Shown piece after piece: positions 17,291 to 26,053 of a stretch of DNA of 64,000 nucleotides (its first letter is position 1; each line of letters starts with the position of its first letter). Location of the stretch: positions 4,154,001 to 4,218,000 of the forward strand of contig NZ_UGYM01000002.1 in assembly GCF_900456975.1 (NCBI RefSeq), written 5' to 3'. The position numbers were made by a program, and so were the translations under genes. The notes beneath the pieces are model-generated. The model worked only from the letters and a program-made list of their open reading frames with translations, ran no database searches and was not told the origin of the DNA. The stretch is from Shewanella baltica (GTDB lineage Bacteria > Pseudomonadota > Gammaproteobacteria > Enterobacterales > Shewanellaceae).

Positions 17291-18454
17291 CTACTGACAA
17301 GCCGCAACGGCGGCTAATCCTGCTTGAATATCTGCAACTAAATCGGCGGCATCTTCAATACCCACCGATAGACGCAATAGGGTGTCTTTAATGCCTGCCT
17401 CAAAACGCGCCTGCGGCTCCATGGCTCTGTGGGTCATAGTTGCGGGCACGGCCACTAAACTTTCAACGCCACCTAAACTTTCCGCCACGCTAAATAAGCT
17501 GAGTGCACCTAAAAAGGCCACGACTTCGGCCTCGCCGCCCTTGAGCTCAAAACTCAGCATAGCGCCAAAGCCTTTTTGTTGCTTGGCTGCAATGGTGTGA
17601 CCAGGGTGATCCGCAAGACCGGGGTAATAAACTTTGCTCACCACAGGGCTTTGCGTCAATACCTCAACAATACGCTGGGCATTGGCTTGATGTTCACGAA
17701 TTCGCACCGCTAACGTACGTAGGCCGCGCAGGGTTAAGTAACTATCAAAAGCCGATCCCGTTAAGCCTAACGTGTTCGACCACCAATGTAAGCTTTCGCC
17801 AATTTGTGCATCTTTGGCAACCACAGCGCCGCCAACCACATCACTGTGACCATTGATGTATTTAGTGGTGGAGTGGATAACGATATCCGCGCCTAACAAT
17901 AGGGGTTGTTGCAATATCGGCGATAAAAAAGTGTTATCGACCACGACTAGCGCGCCGACCTCATGGCTTGCCTTAGCAATAGCCTCGATATCCACCACAC
18001 GCAATAGCGGGTTAGACGGGGTTTCGAGCCACACCATCTTAGGATTTTGCGCGATCGCTGCGGTTAACGCTTGGCTGTCGGTTTGATCAACCACAATCAG
18101 CTTAAACTGGCCTTTCTTCGCCAAATTAGTAAATAAACGGTAAGAACCGCCGTAACAATCGTGGGGCACCACCAATAGATCATCGGGGCCGAGCAAAGTG
18201 GTCACTAGGGTGATGGCCGCCATGCCAGTGCAGGTCACTATGCCAGTGGCGCCCTTTTCTAATTGCGCTAATGCTTCGCCTAAAATACAGCGTGTTGGGT
18301 TGCCTGAACGACTGTAATCGAATTCGCGGGGATTTTTATGACCATCGAAGGCGTAATTAGTCGACAAATAAATCGGTGGCACAACTGCGCCATATTGAGT
18401 ATCGCTTTCGATACCCTGACGCACTGCCAGTGTGGCTAATTGACGCTCTGCCAT
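17291..18454 (-). CDS. metB: cystathionine gamma-synthase
   Basis: A 387-residue PLP enzyme joining O-succinylhomoserine and cysteine to cystathionine. Features include YSRSGNPTR near the N-terminus, VVPHDCYGGSYRLF, the PLP Asp in VVVDNTF, and the Schiff-base lysine in HSTTKYINGHSD (about residue 200). Length matches E. coli MetB. It is first in the metBL operon, and its upstream region shared with divergent metJ contains two met-box arrays. Related gamma-lyases are alternatives, but the met locus favours MetB. Confidence 0.95.
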   Translation of the reverse strand: MAERQLATLAVRQGIESDTQYGAVVPPIYLSTNYAFDGHKNPREFDYSRSGNPTRCILGEALAQLEKGATGIVTCTGMAAITLVTTLLGPDDLLVVPHDCYGGSYRLFTNLAKKGQFKLIVVDQTDSQALTAAIAQNPKMVWLETPSNPLLRVVDIEAIAKASHEVGALVVVDNTFLSPILQQPLLLGADIVIHSTTKYINGHSDVVGGAVVAKDAQIGESLHWWSNTLGLTGSAFDSYLTLRGLRTLAVRIREHQANAQRIVEVLTQSPVVSKVYYPGLADHPGHTIAAKQQKGFGAMLSFELKGGEAEVVAFLGALSLFSVAESLGGVESLVAVPATMTHRAMEPQARFEAGIKDTLLRLSVGIEDAADLVADIQAGLAAVAACQ

Positions 18455-18485
18455 GGGTGGACTCCTAAATTCGGTAGACTGATAG

Positions 18486-18564
18486 AGATGTCTGGACGTC
18501 TAAATGTACCTAAGCCCAAGGCCATCGTCAATAGGCGTGAAGACGTTTAGACGTCTGAACATAA
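18486..18564. promoter_or_regulatory. two met-box arrays between metB and metJ
   Basis: The first array (18486-18509) reads AGATGTCT GGACGTCT AAATGTAC. The second (18533-18564) reads AGGCGTGA AGACGTTT AGACGTCT GAACATAA. The best units differ from AGACGTCT at zero or one position. Placed near metB and midway to metJ, they should repress metBL and autoregulate metJ when SAM is plentiful. Confidence 0.9.
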
Positions 18565-18666
18565 AGAAATCTGTTTGCAATCACAAAGAAATAGTAGCAA
18601 TAATTTGACTGTTCTTTGTAAGGGTTTAAAATCTGCCCCGAATTTAGCGTTATAACAGGTGAGTCA

Positions 18667-18981
18667 ATGACTGAATGGAATGGGGAATACATCAGCCCCT
18701 ATGCTGAACATGGCAAGAAGAATGAACAAGTAAAAAAAATTACTGTGTCTATTCCGCTCAAAGTGCTTAAGGTCCTTACGGACGAACGAACTCGTCGTCA
18801 GGTCAATAATTTGCGTCACGCCACCAACAGCGAGCTGTTGTGTGAGGCATTTTTGCACGCCTACACTGGCCAGCCATTGCCTAACGATGAAGATCTGTCA
18901 AAAGATAGCCCAGACAGCATTCCCGCCGAAGCCAAGTTGCTGATGGACGAGATGGGGATCGAGTGGGAAGACATGGAATAG
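18667..18981 (+). CDS. metJ: methionine repressor MetJ
   Basis: A 104-residue ribbon-helix-helix repressor. The DNA-contacting beta strand is KKITVSIP (about residues 22-29), followed by the helix ending [23 protein letters not shown], typical of MetJ. SAM is the corepressor. The length equals that of E. coli MetJ. It is transcribed divergently from metBL across two met-box arrays. An intrinsic terminator follows at 19022. Confidence 0.97.
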   Translation: MTEWNGEYISPYAEHGKKNEQVKKITVSIPLKVLKVLTDERTRRQVNNLRHATNSELLCEAFLHAYTGQPLPNDEDLSKDSPDSIPAEAKLLMDEMGIEWEDME

Positions 18982-19021
18982 CGACTTGTCGCTGGCAAAG
19001 TTACATCACAGTGCTCATCAA

Positions 19022-19046
19022 TAGGGATCGTTAACGATCCCTTTTT
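19022..19046 (+). terminator. metJ terminator
   Basis: GGGATCG-TTAA-CGATCCC followed by five T, about 40 bases after the metJ stop. It lies only about 15 bases before the next gene's start, so the downstream exporter needs its own promoter or leaky termination. Confidence 0.85.
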
Positions 19047-19062
19047 GTTTATATGGAATCCT

Positions 19063-19806
19063 ATGTTTTCTATGATAGATCCACAGACTCTCGCCTTGGC
19101 CTCACTGATTGTATTTCTTGGCGCCTTAACCCAGAGCCTGATTGGGTTTGGCCTAGCGGTTGTCGCCAGTCCTTTGCTGTATATCGTCGATCCGCAGCTC
19201 GTACCGGGTCCCGTTATTGCCATGGGATTTACCATCTCGCTACTGACCTTATTCCGGGAACGTGGTCATTTAGAATTCAATGGCTTGCAATATGCACTCC
19301 TAGGTCGCGTGCCCGGTGGTTTTATCGGCGCGAGTCTGTTGCTGTTTGCGCCTCAGCCCATACTCGGGTTATCCATCGCCGCCATTGTGGCTGTCGCGGT
19401 TATCCTCAGCCTGTATAAATTCAGCCTGCCAGTGAATAAGAAAACCCTCTTTGGGGCGGGCGTCGTCTCGGGGATTTTCGGTAATATTGCCGCTATTGGT
19501 GGCCCGCCGATGGCGATTCTATTGTCAGGCAAAGATGCCTCGCAGTTTCGCGCCGCCCTGTCGGCCTTCTTCATTTTTAGCTCCACCATAGCTATGGTCA
19601 TTCTGGCGATCACTGGCTTATTAGAATTGAAGCACCTGTGGCTGTCCTTAATGTTGCTACCTTCTGTGCTTTTAGGGTATTTAGTCGCGGGGCGATTGGT
19701 GGGCAGTGTCGATAAAGACAAGACTAAAATGGCGACCTTAGTCCTGTGCAGTATCAGCGCCTTAGTGCTAACGGTGAAGTCGGTTATCGAGTTATTGCCC
19801 CAATAA
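19063..19806 (+). CDS. TauE/SafE-family membrane transporter (sulfite/anion exporter type)
   Basis: A 247-residue membrane protein with about eight hydrophobic segments and the duplicated TauE/SafE pattern: GALTQSLIGFGLAVVASPLL near the N-terminus, then FGAGVVSGIFGNIAAIGGPPMAI in the second half. Family members move sulfite, sulfoacetate or related anions. The position between the met genes and a thiosulfate/polysulfide reductase suggests a sulfur anion, but the substrate is not determinable. The ATG at 19063 is preferred; the longer frame begins with a TTG inside the metJ terminator. Confidence 0.8.
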   Translation: MFSMIDPQTLALASLIVFLGALTQSLIGFGLAVVASPLLYIVDPQLVPGPVIAMGFTISLLTLFRERGHLEFNGLQYALLGRVPGGFIGASLLLFAPQPILGLSIAAIVAVAVILSLYKFSLPVNKKTLFGAGVVSGIFGNIAAIGGPPMAILLSGKDASQFRAALSAFFIFSSTIAMVILAITGLLELKHLWLSLMLLPSVLLGYLVAGRLVGSVDKDKTKMATLVLCSISALVLTVKSVIELLPQ

Positions 19807-19849
19807 GCGCCCTACTTGTACTGGCAAACCATCTGAAGATTTAAACAAT

Positions 19850-19879
19850 AAAAAAGCACTGACATTGCCAGTGCTTTTT
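19850..19879. terminator. bidirectional terminator between exporter and phs operon
   Basis: AAAAAAGCACTG and CAGTGCTTTTTC flank a 7-base loop, with A and T tails on both strands, serving the converging exporter and reductase transcripts. Confidence 0.85.
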
Positions 19880-19910
19880 CTTTATCTATCAATATCTAAA
19901 GCCATTACAC

Positions 19911-20864
19911 TCAGCTTAAATAGCTTTGCCCTGCGTACACAATAAAGTGTCTTAAGGCGAGTACGCCGGTTAAGCTAGCGCAGGCAACCATGATCATTGC
20001 GCCCTTAGTGTGGCGAGTCGCGGCTGGTAGCAGCATAAACAGCAATGGAATACCAAAGCCGATACCGACAACCCCTATCCAGAACACGCTTGCCCATAGC
20101 CCAGAGGTTAACGACGCTAAGGCCGCAGCCGCCGCGCCGCCCTTGAAGTACAAGGCGCAGAACAACATGAACAGGAACAGGATTTCAATCGCCATCACAG
20201 GCAATTCTAAACCGTGCATCTTGACTAAGGTTTTATCGTGGCTGTCAGTCTTAAACAGCAAGAGTGCCAGTACCGCGTTTGCCGCAGCGCCCGCCGATAA
20301 ACCCGACACTAAAAACAGCGCAGGCAGTACCGCAGTGTTGAGCATAGGGTAAGCATTCATCGCCGAAATTAAGAAGCCAGTGTAAGCCCCTACGCCAATG
20401 GCGAGGACAAACAACAATACTTCAATCAGCTTTCGATATGGCATAAGTAACGTAGCGATAGGCGCTAGGAAACCCAAACCCCATTTTGGTAAGTCATCCC
20501 GCAGCACAATAATGGCGTACGCAAAGGCTAAGGGAGAATACGCCAGCAGCGCCAGCACCCCGATTGCCATAACTGACTGGAAGTTATAGTGAATTAAGAT
20601 CAGCCAGAAGTGGAAGGGTTTGGTTAAATCAAACACTAAGCAGGCTAAACCTAAGCTAATCGCCACAGGTCCAATAATGGCGGCCGCCTTAAGAATGCTG
20701 CTTTCGGCTCCGGCGCTGAGTTCCTTATTCGCCCAGCGTAAACCAATGCCAATCAATAAACTGCCCGCGGATAACCCCGCCATAAACAGGTAAACGGCGA
20801 TGACCCAGTGCCAAGTGACAGGATCATATTGCGCCATGTCGCCCCAAGTATTGTTCATAATCAA
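19911..20864 (-). CDS. psrC: polysulfide/thiosulfate reductase membrane anchor, NrfD/PsrC family
   Basis: A 317-residue integral membrane subunit with about eight or nine hydrophobic helices, of the NrfD/PsrC type (WGDMAQYDPVTWHWVIAVYLFMAGLSAGSLL at the N-terminus is characteristic). It would oxidise menaquinol and pass electrons to the iron-sulfur subunit. It overlaps the psrB-type gene by four bases (ATGA), is last of three genes and is followed by a terminator. It probably forms a respiratory complex in the cytoplasmic membrane, with the catalytic subunit in the periplasm. Also called phsC-like. Confidence 0.92.
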   Translation of the reverse strand: MIMNNTWGDMAQYDPVTWHWVIAVYLFMAGLSAGSLLIGIGLRWANKELSAGAESSILKAAAIIGPVAISLGLACLVFDLTKPFHFWLILIHYNFQSVMAIGVLALLAYSPLAFAYAIIVLRDDLPKWGLGFLAPIATLLMPYRKLIEVLLFVLAIGVGAYTGFLISAMNAYPMLNTAVLPALFLVSGLSAGAAANAVLALLLFKTDSHDKTLVKMHGLELPVMAIEILFLFMLFCALYFKGGAAAAALASLTSGLWASVFWIGVVGIGFGIPLLFMLLPAATRHTKGAMIMVACASLTGVLALRHFIVYAGQSYLS

Positions 20865-21427
20865 ATCCCCCCTCTTTTGGTAGGAACGCGATATACCCTA
20901 GGTTTAGTGCCCAAATGGGTTTTATCTTGGTATGTAATTTTAGTGTTGAGCATGATGGCCACTTCACTCTGCGGATCATTAGCATCGCCAAACACTAAGG
21001 CATCGGTTGGACACACAGTCACACACGCTGGCTCTTCGCCCCGCGCTAAACGACTGTCTTTACAGAAGTTACACTTATCCGCCGCCTTGGTTTCTGGGTT
21101 CATAAAGCGCACTTTATAAGGGCACGCTGCCACACAGTACATACAGCCAACACACTTCTCGGTATGGATAGAGATAATGCCGTCTTCACCCACATAGGCC
21201 GCGCCCGTTGGGCACACCTTAACGCAGGGCGCATCTTCACATTGCTGGCAAGATACCCTGTGGTATTTGAAATGCAGATTGGGCATCTCACCGAAGGGGC
21301 CTTCCACACGCACTTGCAGACGAGTAACGCCTTCGGGTACGCCATTTTCACTGCGACACGCCACGTTACAAGCTTGGCAGCCGATGCACTTGTTCTCGTC
21401 GTGCACCATTACATATCGTTTATTCAT
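20861..21427 (-). CDS. psrB: polysulfide/thiosulfate reductase iron-sulfur subunit
   Basis: A 188-residue electron-transfer protein with the four Cys clusters of DmsB/PsrB/PhsB ferredoxins: CIGCQACNVAC (about 14-24), CQQCEDAPCVKVCP (about 61-74), CVGCMYCVAACP (about 93-104) and CNFCKDSRLARGEEPACVTVCP (about 119-140). These should bind four [4Fe-4S] centres linking the membrane anchor and the molybdenum subunit. The ORF starts MNKRYVMVHDENKC, with no Tat signal of its own, and it probably hitchhikes with the catalytic subunit. Middle gene of the operon. Confidence 0.95.
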   Translation of the reverse strand: MNKRYVMVHDENKCIGCQACNVACRSENGVPEGVTRLQVRVEGPFGEMPNLHFKYHRVSCQQCEDAPCVKVCPTGAAYVGEDGIISIHTEKCVGCMYCVAACPYKVRFMNPETKAADKCNFCKDSRLARGEEPACVTVCPTDALVFGDANDPQSEVAIMLNTKITYQDKTHLGTKPRVYRVPTKRGGI

Positions 21428-21439
21428 TTAAGCCTCCGA

Positions 21440-23722
21440 TTAGCGCTTTGCCAGCGTGACGCCCGTGGTGTGCACTGTCATGCCACACACAGGAGCAGTA
21501 ACGTGCGGCAGTAAGTTACCGCAGTGGATACCTTTGCCCGTTGCTCTGACCAACTCTTTGTTTTTAGAACCAAAGCCCATGTAAGCAAACACTGTATCTT
21601 GGCGAATGCCCGGCGTGACTAAGGCATGGCCTTCTTCTGTGCCAACACTGCTGGTGAGGCGGATTGGGTCGCCATTGCTGATCCCTAATTTGCCCGCAGT
21701 GACGGGGTGAACCCACACAGCGTTATCCGACATCAAGTTCGCCAACATAGGCACATTGTGGGTGGCGCCATTGGTGTGCACCGCCACTTTGCCTTGGATA
21801 AAGTACAGCTCGTCTGCTTTTTTAAGATGCACTTCGCGGAACTTGATCACCCCACGGCCCGGAGCCATGGCTTCCACTTTCGCGGAGGTGAGTTCAATCT
21901 TGCCACTCGGGGTTTTAAAGGTGAGTGCACTGGCGTAAGTGCCGTCTTCATCGGCAGGTCGCGCATTGGGGTATGCCTTAATAAACTCGGCAACCATCTT
22001 AGGCTCGCACAACATAATTGGCTTACCGAAGCTCACAAAACCTTCGTCTTTGATCCGGCGCAGCAGGTCAGTGTCGCGGTTCACCTGCAGCATTTGCAGG
22101 GTTTCCATGTTTTCCCATGGATAGAACTCGCCAAGGCCCATAGCCACACCCACATCCTTAAAGATCTGCCAAGAAGGCTTAGTATCACCTAAGGTTTCAA
22201 CGACTCGTTGGCGCACATAATAGGCGGGATTTTTACCGGATTTGTCGGCAATTTCTTCATCACGTTCAAGATAAGTTGACTCAGGTAAAATCACGTCAGC
22301 ATAGGCGGCGGTTTCGCTGATATACACATCACACACGGCGATAAAGTCGAGCTTTTTCATGGCTTCAACAACGCGCGCCCTGTCTGTCATGGTTTGCATT
22401 GGATTAGTGCGTGACATCACCCAGCCGTGTAACTGGTAAGGCACAGCGCTTAAAGTGGCATCGAGAATGGTTTGGTAGACGCCGCCCGATGTCCACATCA
22501 TGGCGTACTGTTCTTCCACCTGATCGATTCGTTTCGCTGCTGGTTTTGGCATGTCTTTCACGCCGGGTTTGGCCAATACGGGCGCAACCGCTTCACCGGC
22601 AAGCTTGTTGTAATCACCGGGTTTCTGGCCGATATAAATCCCCCCCTTGCGCTCAATATTACCAATCAAGACGTTGGCGGCGTACAGGGCGCGGCGCATC
22701 TCAAACTCTTCGGTGGTGAAGGTGGCTCTGTGACCAAAATCGACCACGGCATGGGGCGCTTTTGCCGCATATTCGTGGGCGATGCGGCGAATGTCTTTGG
22801 CAGGTACATCGGAAATGGTTTCGGCCCATTCAGGGGTATAAGCTTTCACTTCGGCGGCAAAGGCTTCGAAGCCTTCCACATAGCGCGTGACAAATGCCTT
22901 GTCGTAAAGATTATCTTCAATCAATACATGGCATAACGCCAAGGCGACGGCAACGTCAGTGCCGGGGCGAATGGCGTACCATTCATCGGCTTTATCGGCC
23001 ACGACGGAGAATCTTGGCTCGAACACCACCAGCTTGGCACCTTTGTCCATTTGCGCCGCCATCATGCCGCGGGTTTCGGACATATTAATGCCTTCGTACA
23101 GGTTATGGCCGAAGTTAATGATGTATTTAGAGTTACTTAAATCACGTTTGACCTTAGTGCCAAAAATAGCCTTAGCGGCAATTTCATAACCGCCGGGACA
23201 CGTTGAAGCGTGGGTAAAAGTATTGGGACTACCAAAGGCGGTCGCGAGGTGAAACAAATGCTTTTCTTGTGAGCCCGATTTTGACGAGAATGCCACTGCC
23301 TCTGGGCCATGTTCTTTTTTGATTTTATTTAGGTTTTCGGCGATGAGTTGATAAGCCTCATCCCAACTGATCTCGGCCCATTTGCCTTCGCCACGTTCGC
23401 CGACCCGCTTTAACGGTTTAACGATACGCTGTGGATCGTACAATAAACTATGGCCTGCGCCGCCACGGGCACACACTTTACCGCCAAAGGATTTAGCGGC
23501 CTTGTTGCCACTAATGAAGACGTTTTTGCCCTCAATCACCCGCGCCGAAATCGGGCAGCGAGTCGAACACATTTCACAAATACTGGCAATTTCCTTGCCC
23601 ATGCCCTTTAGCTGCTTATTCTCTAATGCCGCTAAGCTGCCCGGCAGCAGACTGGCTAACGCACACGTGGCGCTGCTCGCTCCCGCTCCCTTTAAAAAGG
23701 TTCGCCTATTAAGCTCAATCAT
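21440..23722 (-). CDS. phsA: thiosulfate/polysulfide reductase molybdopterin catalytic subunit
   Basis: A 760-residue molybdo-bis(PGD) oxidoreductase. It has a Tat signal (NRRTFLKGAGAS), then the [4Fe-4S] motif CEMCSTRCPISARV...GGKVCARGG. STCPGG follows, with Cys175 as probable Mo ligand, as in Phs/Psr enzymes. Nucleotide-binding and C-terminal MopB-binding domains complete it. It reduces thiosulfate or polysulfide to sulfide in the periplasm. Shewanella uses such an operon for anaerobic sulfur respiration (established knowledge for the genus). The start is moved to 23722 because GGAGG lies five bases before that ATG and the Tat motif then sits at residue 6. Substrate preference cannot be settled from sequence. 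Confidence 0.93.
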   Translation of the reverse strand: MIELNRRTFLKGAGASSATCALASLLPGSLAALENKQLKGMGKEIASICEMCSTRCPISARVIEGKNVFISGNKAAKSFGGKVCARGGAGHSLLYDPQRIVKPLKRVGERGEGKWAEISWDEAYQLIAENLNKIKKEHGPEAVAFSSKSGSQEKHLFHLATAFGSPNTFTHASTCPGGYEIAAKAIFGTKVKRDLSNSKYIINFGHNLYEGINMSETRGMMAAQMDKGAKLVVFEPRFSVVADKADEWYAIRPGTDVAVALALCHVLIEDNLYDKAFVTRYVEGFEAFAAEVKAYTPEWAETISDVPAKDIRRIAHEYAAKAPHAVVDFGHRATFTTEEFEMRRALYAANVLIGNIERKGGIYIGQKPGDYNKLAGEAVAPVLAKPGVKDMPKPAAKRIDQVEEQYAMMWTSGGVYQTILDATLSAVPYQLHGWVMSRTNPMQTMTDRARVVEAMKKLDFIAVCDVYISETAAYADVILPESTYLERDEEIADKSGKNPAYYVRQRVVETLGDTKPSWQIFKDVGVAMGLGEFYPWENMETLQMLQVNRDTDLLRRIKDEGFVSFGKPIMLCEPKMVAEFIKAYPNARPADEDGTYASALTFKTPSGKIELTSAKVEAMAPGRGVIKFREVHLKKADELYFIQGKVAVHTNGATHNVPMLANLMSDNAVWVHPVTAGKLGISNGDPIRLTSSVGTEEGHALVTPGIRQDTVFAYMGFGSKNKELVRATGKGIHCGNLLPHVTAPVCGMTVHTTGVTLAKR

Positions 23723-24165
23723 GGTTACCTCCATCACGCTCATCCCACCCGTCAGTCGCCATTTGTGGCGCCATCGAGCAGAGGTTTGCTCACTGATTTG
23801 ATTACTTTTTTAGTTATAAAAGCATTAAAACAGCACCGCCATATCTTCTGATATACCAGCATCCGCTGAATACACTGCTCATCCACAAAGATTGTTATCC
23901 CGAAAGAGGTAGGCGGATATTGTGGTAAACCACATGGGGAAGCTCGGTGTGATCTATCGCAACTAAAACCTAAGACTGACGTTGAAATACGTGAATAAGA
24001 TCAACAGGCTTATTGGGAACAGGCTTTACATCGACGGAGAAGGCAGAAAAAAGCCGCCAGCTTGGACACTGGCGGCTTAGAAGAAAACTGACATTTCAAT
24101 CAATTGCGATAACCCTAGCAGGATAAGAACATCGCACTAGCGGGCCCAAACTGATTACAATCGCA
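23723..24165. other. phs operon leader region and upstream spacer
   Basis: About 440 bases with no gene. It should contain the phsA promoter, but no confident -35/-10 or anaerobic regulator site could be assigned. One TGTGA half-site at 23948 lacks a matching second half. The terminator of the pentapeptide gene lies at 24047-24079. Confidence 0.5.
24047..24079 (-). terminator. terminator of the pentapeptide-repeat gene
   Basis: GCCGCCAG and CTGGCGGC form an 8-bp GC stem with an 8-base loop. On the minus strand it ends in six T, about 90 bases past the stop at 24166. Confidence 0.8.
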
Positions 24166-24828
24166 TTAATCCATTAACTCTATATCGAGGCAATTGAGCA
24201 GGCGAATCGCTTCGTCGCGGCTAAACTTAGCGCCTTTGATTTTATTGTTAAAAATGTCGATATCGTAATTGGAGGCCTCGCTAAAATCCGCCTCCAATAG
24301 ATGACTACGACCAAACAGACTATGACTAAAATCCGTGTAGGTGAAATTAGCTTGATTAAAGCTGCCCTCGCGAAAATCCACATCGTGGGCCTTACACTCT
24401 TCGATGATGATTTCATCGAGGGACAAGCCTAAAAATGAGCAGTCGTTTAGAATGCATTGCTTAAAGGAAAAGGGCGCGGCAAAGGATAAACGCGACCATG
24501 CGGCGCGGGTCCAATCGATACCGACTAACTTACACTCTTCAAACTCGACCCCGCTGAACTGACACTGGGGCACTTTCACTAAGCTCAAGTTGCAGCGTAC
24601 AAAGCGACAATCGATAAACTTACATTTACGAAAAACGCTCTCGCTAAAATGGCAGTCTTGAAAGCAGCAATCCTCAAACTCTATGCCCTGTAGCTCTTGG
24701 GCTAATTCCGACAAACCATTGAACTGTTTTGATAAAAAACTATTGCCCTGCAAAACTGCGCTTTGCGCGAGTTGCGATGGCGCAAGCACCGATTGTTTAA
24801 GCACTGGCACTTCTTTCTGTGACGACAT
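24166..24828 (-). CDS. pentapeptide-repeat protein
   Basis: A 220-residue protein. From about residue 45 it is built of A(D/N)LXX-type five-residue repeats (FEDCCFQDCHFSESVFRKCK, then further runs around 130-190), predicting a right-handed quadrilateral beta helix. The C-terminal tail (SRDEAIRLLNCLDIELMD) looks like the short helical dimerisation tail of Qnr-like pentapeptide proteins. Qnr proteins protect gyrase from quinolones, and chromosomal relatives occur in Shewanella. This sequence is not recognisably QnrA, so the role stays open. The start at 24828 is supported by AGAGG. Many Cys occur in the repeats. Confidence 0.8.
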   Translation of the reverse strand: MSSQKEVPVLKQSVLAPSQLAQSAVLQGNSFLSKQFNGLSELAQELQGIEFEDCCFQDCHFSESVFRKCKFIDCRFVRCNLSLVKVPQCQFSGVEFEECKLVGIDWTRAAWSRLSFAAPFSFKQCILNDCSFLGLSLDEIIIEECKAHDVDFREGSFNQANFTYTDFSHSLFGRSHLLEADFSEASNYDIDIFNNKIKGAKFSRDEAIRLLNCLDIELMD

Positions 24829-24933
24829 AACACCTCTAATCCTGCCCAATCCCCAACAATATGATAATGCAGGGCAATTGGGCTAGGTACTGCTTATTGT
24901 TTACTCTCTGATACGAGGCTTGAGACTCACCGG

Positions 24934-25413
24934 CTAAATGTTCGCGACGAGTTCCTCAAGCTGATCGGTCGCCTTAGACCAACCCTGATGAAACCCCATA
25001 TCCTCATGATTCTGCCTATCTTCGCTATTCCAATGCAGCACCCGCGCAGTGTACTTTGTCTTACCGTCCACAGGTTCAAAGGTGATGGTTGCTGTCATAA
25101 AGGCCTTGTCGGACGGCACCCATGCCTCGGTAAAGGCATCGGTAAATACGATACGCTCATTCTCAACCACCTCGAGATACACGCCGCGATTCGGGAAATC
25201 CTGCCCCTCAGGGCTGCGCATCACAATCACATTTGAACCACCGGCACGCACATCTAAGGTCGCGCTAGCCACAGTCCACGGTCTTGGCGTAAACCAAATT
25301 TTGAGAAGCTCAGGCTCGGTCCACGCGCGGAACAGTTTTTCCGGCGGCGCGTCGATAATCCGCTCTAATATCAATTCTCTGTCGCTATCTGGATGTGGAT
25401 GACTTGTGCTCAT
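24934..25413 (-). CDS. SRPBCC/AHSA1-domain protein
   Basis: A 159-residue START/AHSA1-like protein. DRELILERIIDAPPEKLFRAWTEPELLKIWFTPRPWT marks the N-terminal strand and helices. GRAGG-like and Phe-rich strands follow, and the long C-terminal helix carries HQGWSKATDQLEELVA. Such proteins form a hydrophobic cavity and often act in stress responses or beside ArsR regulators; no regulator is adjacent here. The ATG at 25413 follows GGAGGG closely. The longer frame to 25533 adds 40 non-family residues. Confidence 0.85.
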   Translation of the reverse strand: MSTSHPHPDSDRELILERIIDAPPEKLFRAWTEPELLKIWFTPRPWTVASATLDVRAGGSNVIVMRSPEGQDFPNRGVYLEVVENERIVFTDAFTEAWVPSDKAFMTATITFEPVDGKTKYTARVLHWNSEDRQNHEDMGFHQGWSKATDQLEELVANI

Positions 25414-26053
25414 ATTCCCTCCATTGGATATTTGGCTTGATGGTCTTGTGGGCTGCAACTGCGTCATAAGCTCGCACATCAGCAAGCTAAAATACAGCCT
25501 TTCAATATCCGATTTTTGTATCAAACATGGCACCCATCGTTTCGCTTTAGTACGTTATTGCGAGGTAAATCCTGGCGGCCACTAGAGTCGCTGCGAAGTA
25601 CTATGTAAAGAGCAATACCAAGAGCGATACGAAGAACAATGCAAATAGCCGTGGCAAATTTTGTCAATAAAGGTAAAATGTCGCCACTTTTTCGCGGCAG
25701 TCTAGCACAAGGTTCTCTCGGATTAATGGTTAGCATTTTCGAGCAAAATGGCACGGGCCCAGCCCGCTTTCGCAGACCACTTTCACTGTGGTGCCAACTT
25801 TGCCCTGCGTTTGTTCCATCCCTTGCATTATCTCCAGCTGACACAATTCAAACTCCGCCCGAAAATACCACTTTTGCTGTTCAAGATTTAACATCAAATC
25901 CCGCAAACTGGCTGAACGCTTTACGCCCTAAGCCACGCGCGAATAATAAAGCGGTTGCAATAAATCTGGCTGTTGCTAACGCCATAGTCCATCTGCAAAC
26001 CGACACTTATAAAAACCTTATCCCTACACTCTCTATCCTAAGGAATACTCGTC
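25414..26053. other. purC upstream spacer with 12-bp tandem repeats
   Basis: About 640 bases without a supported gene. At 25609-25644 three imperfect 12-bp units follow each other: AGAGCAATACCA, AGAGCGATACGA, AGAACAATGCAA. The purC promoter should lie near its end; TATAAAAA at about 26010 could be a -10 region. Frames on both strands here lack family features. Confidence 0.4.

Noticed and set aside
23948..23963. Possible CRP site (TGTGA) upstream of phsA
   Set aside because: The second half-site is GCAAC rather than TCACA, too weak to call.
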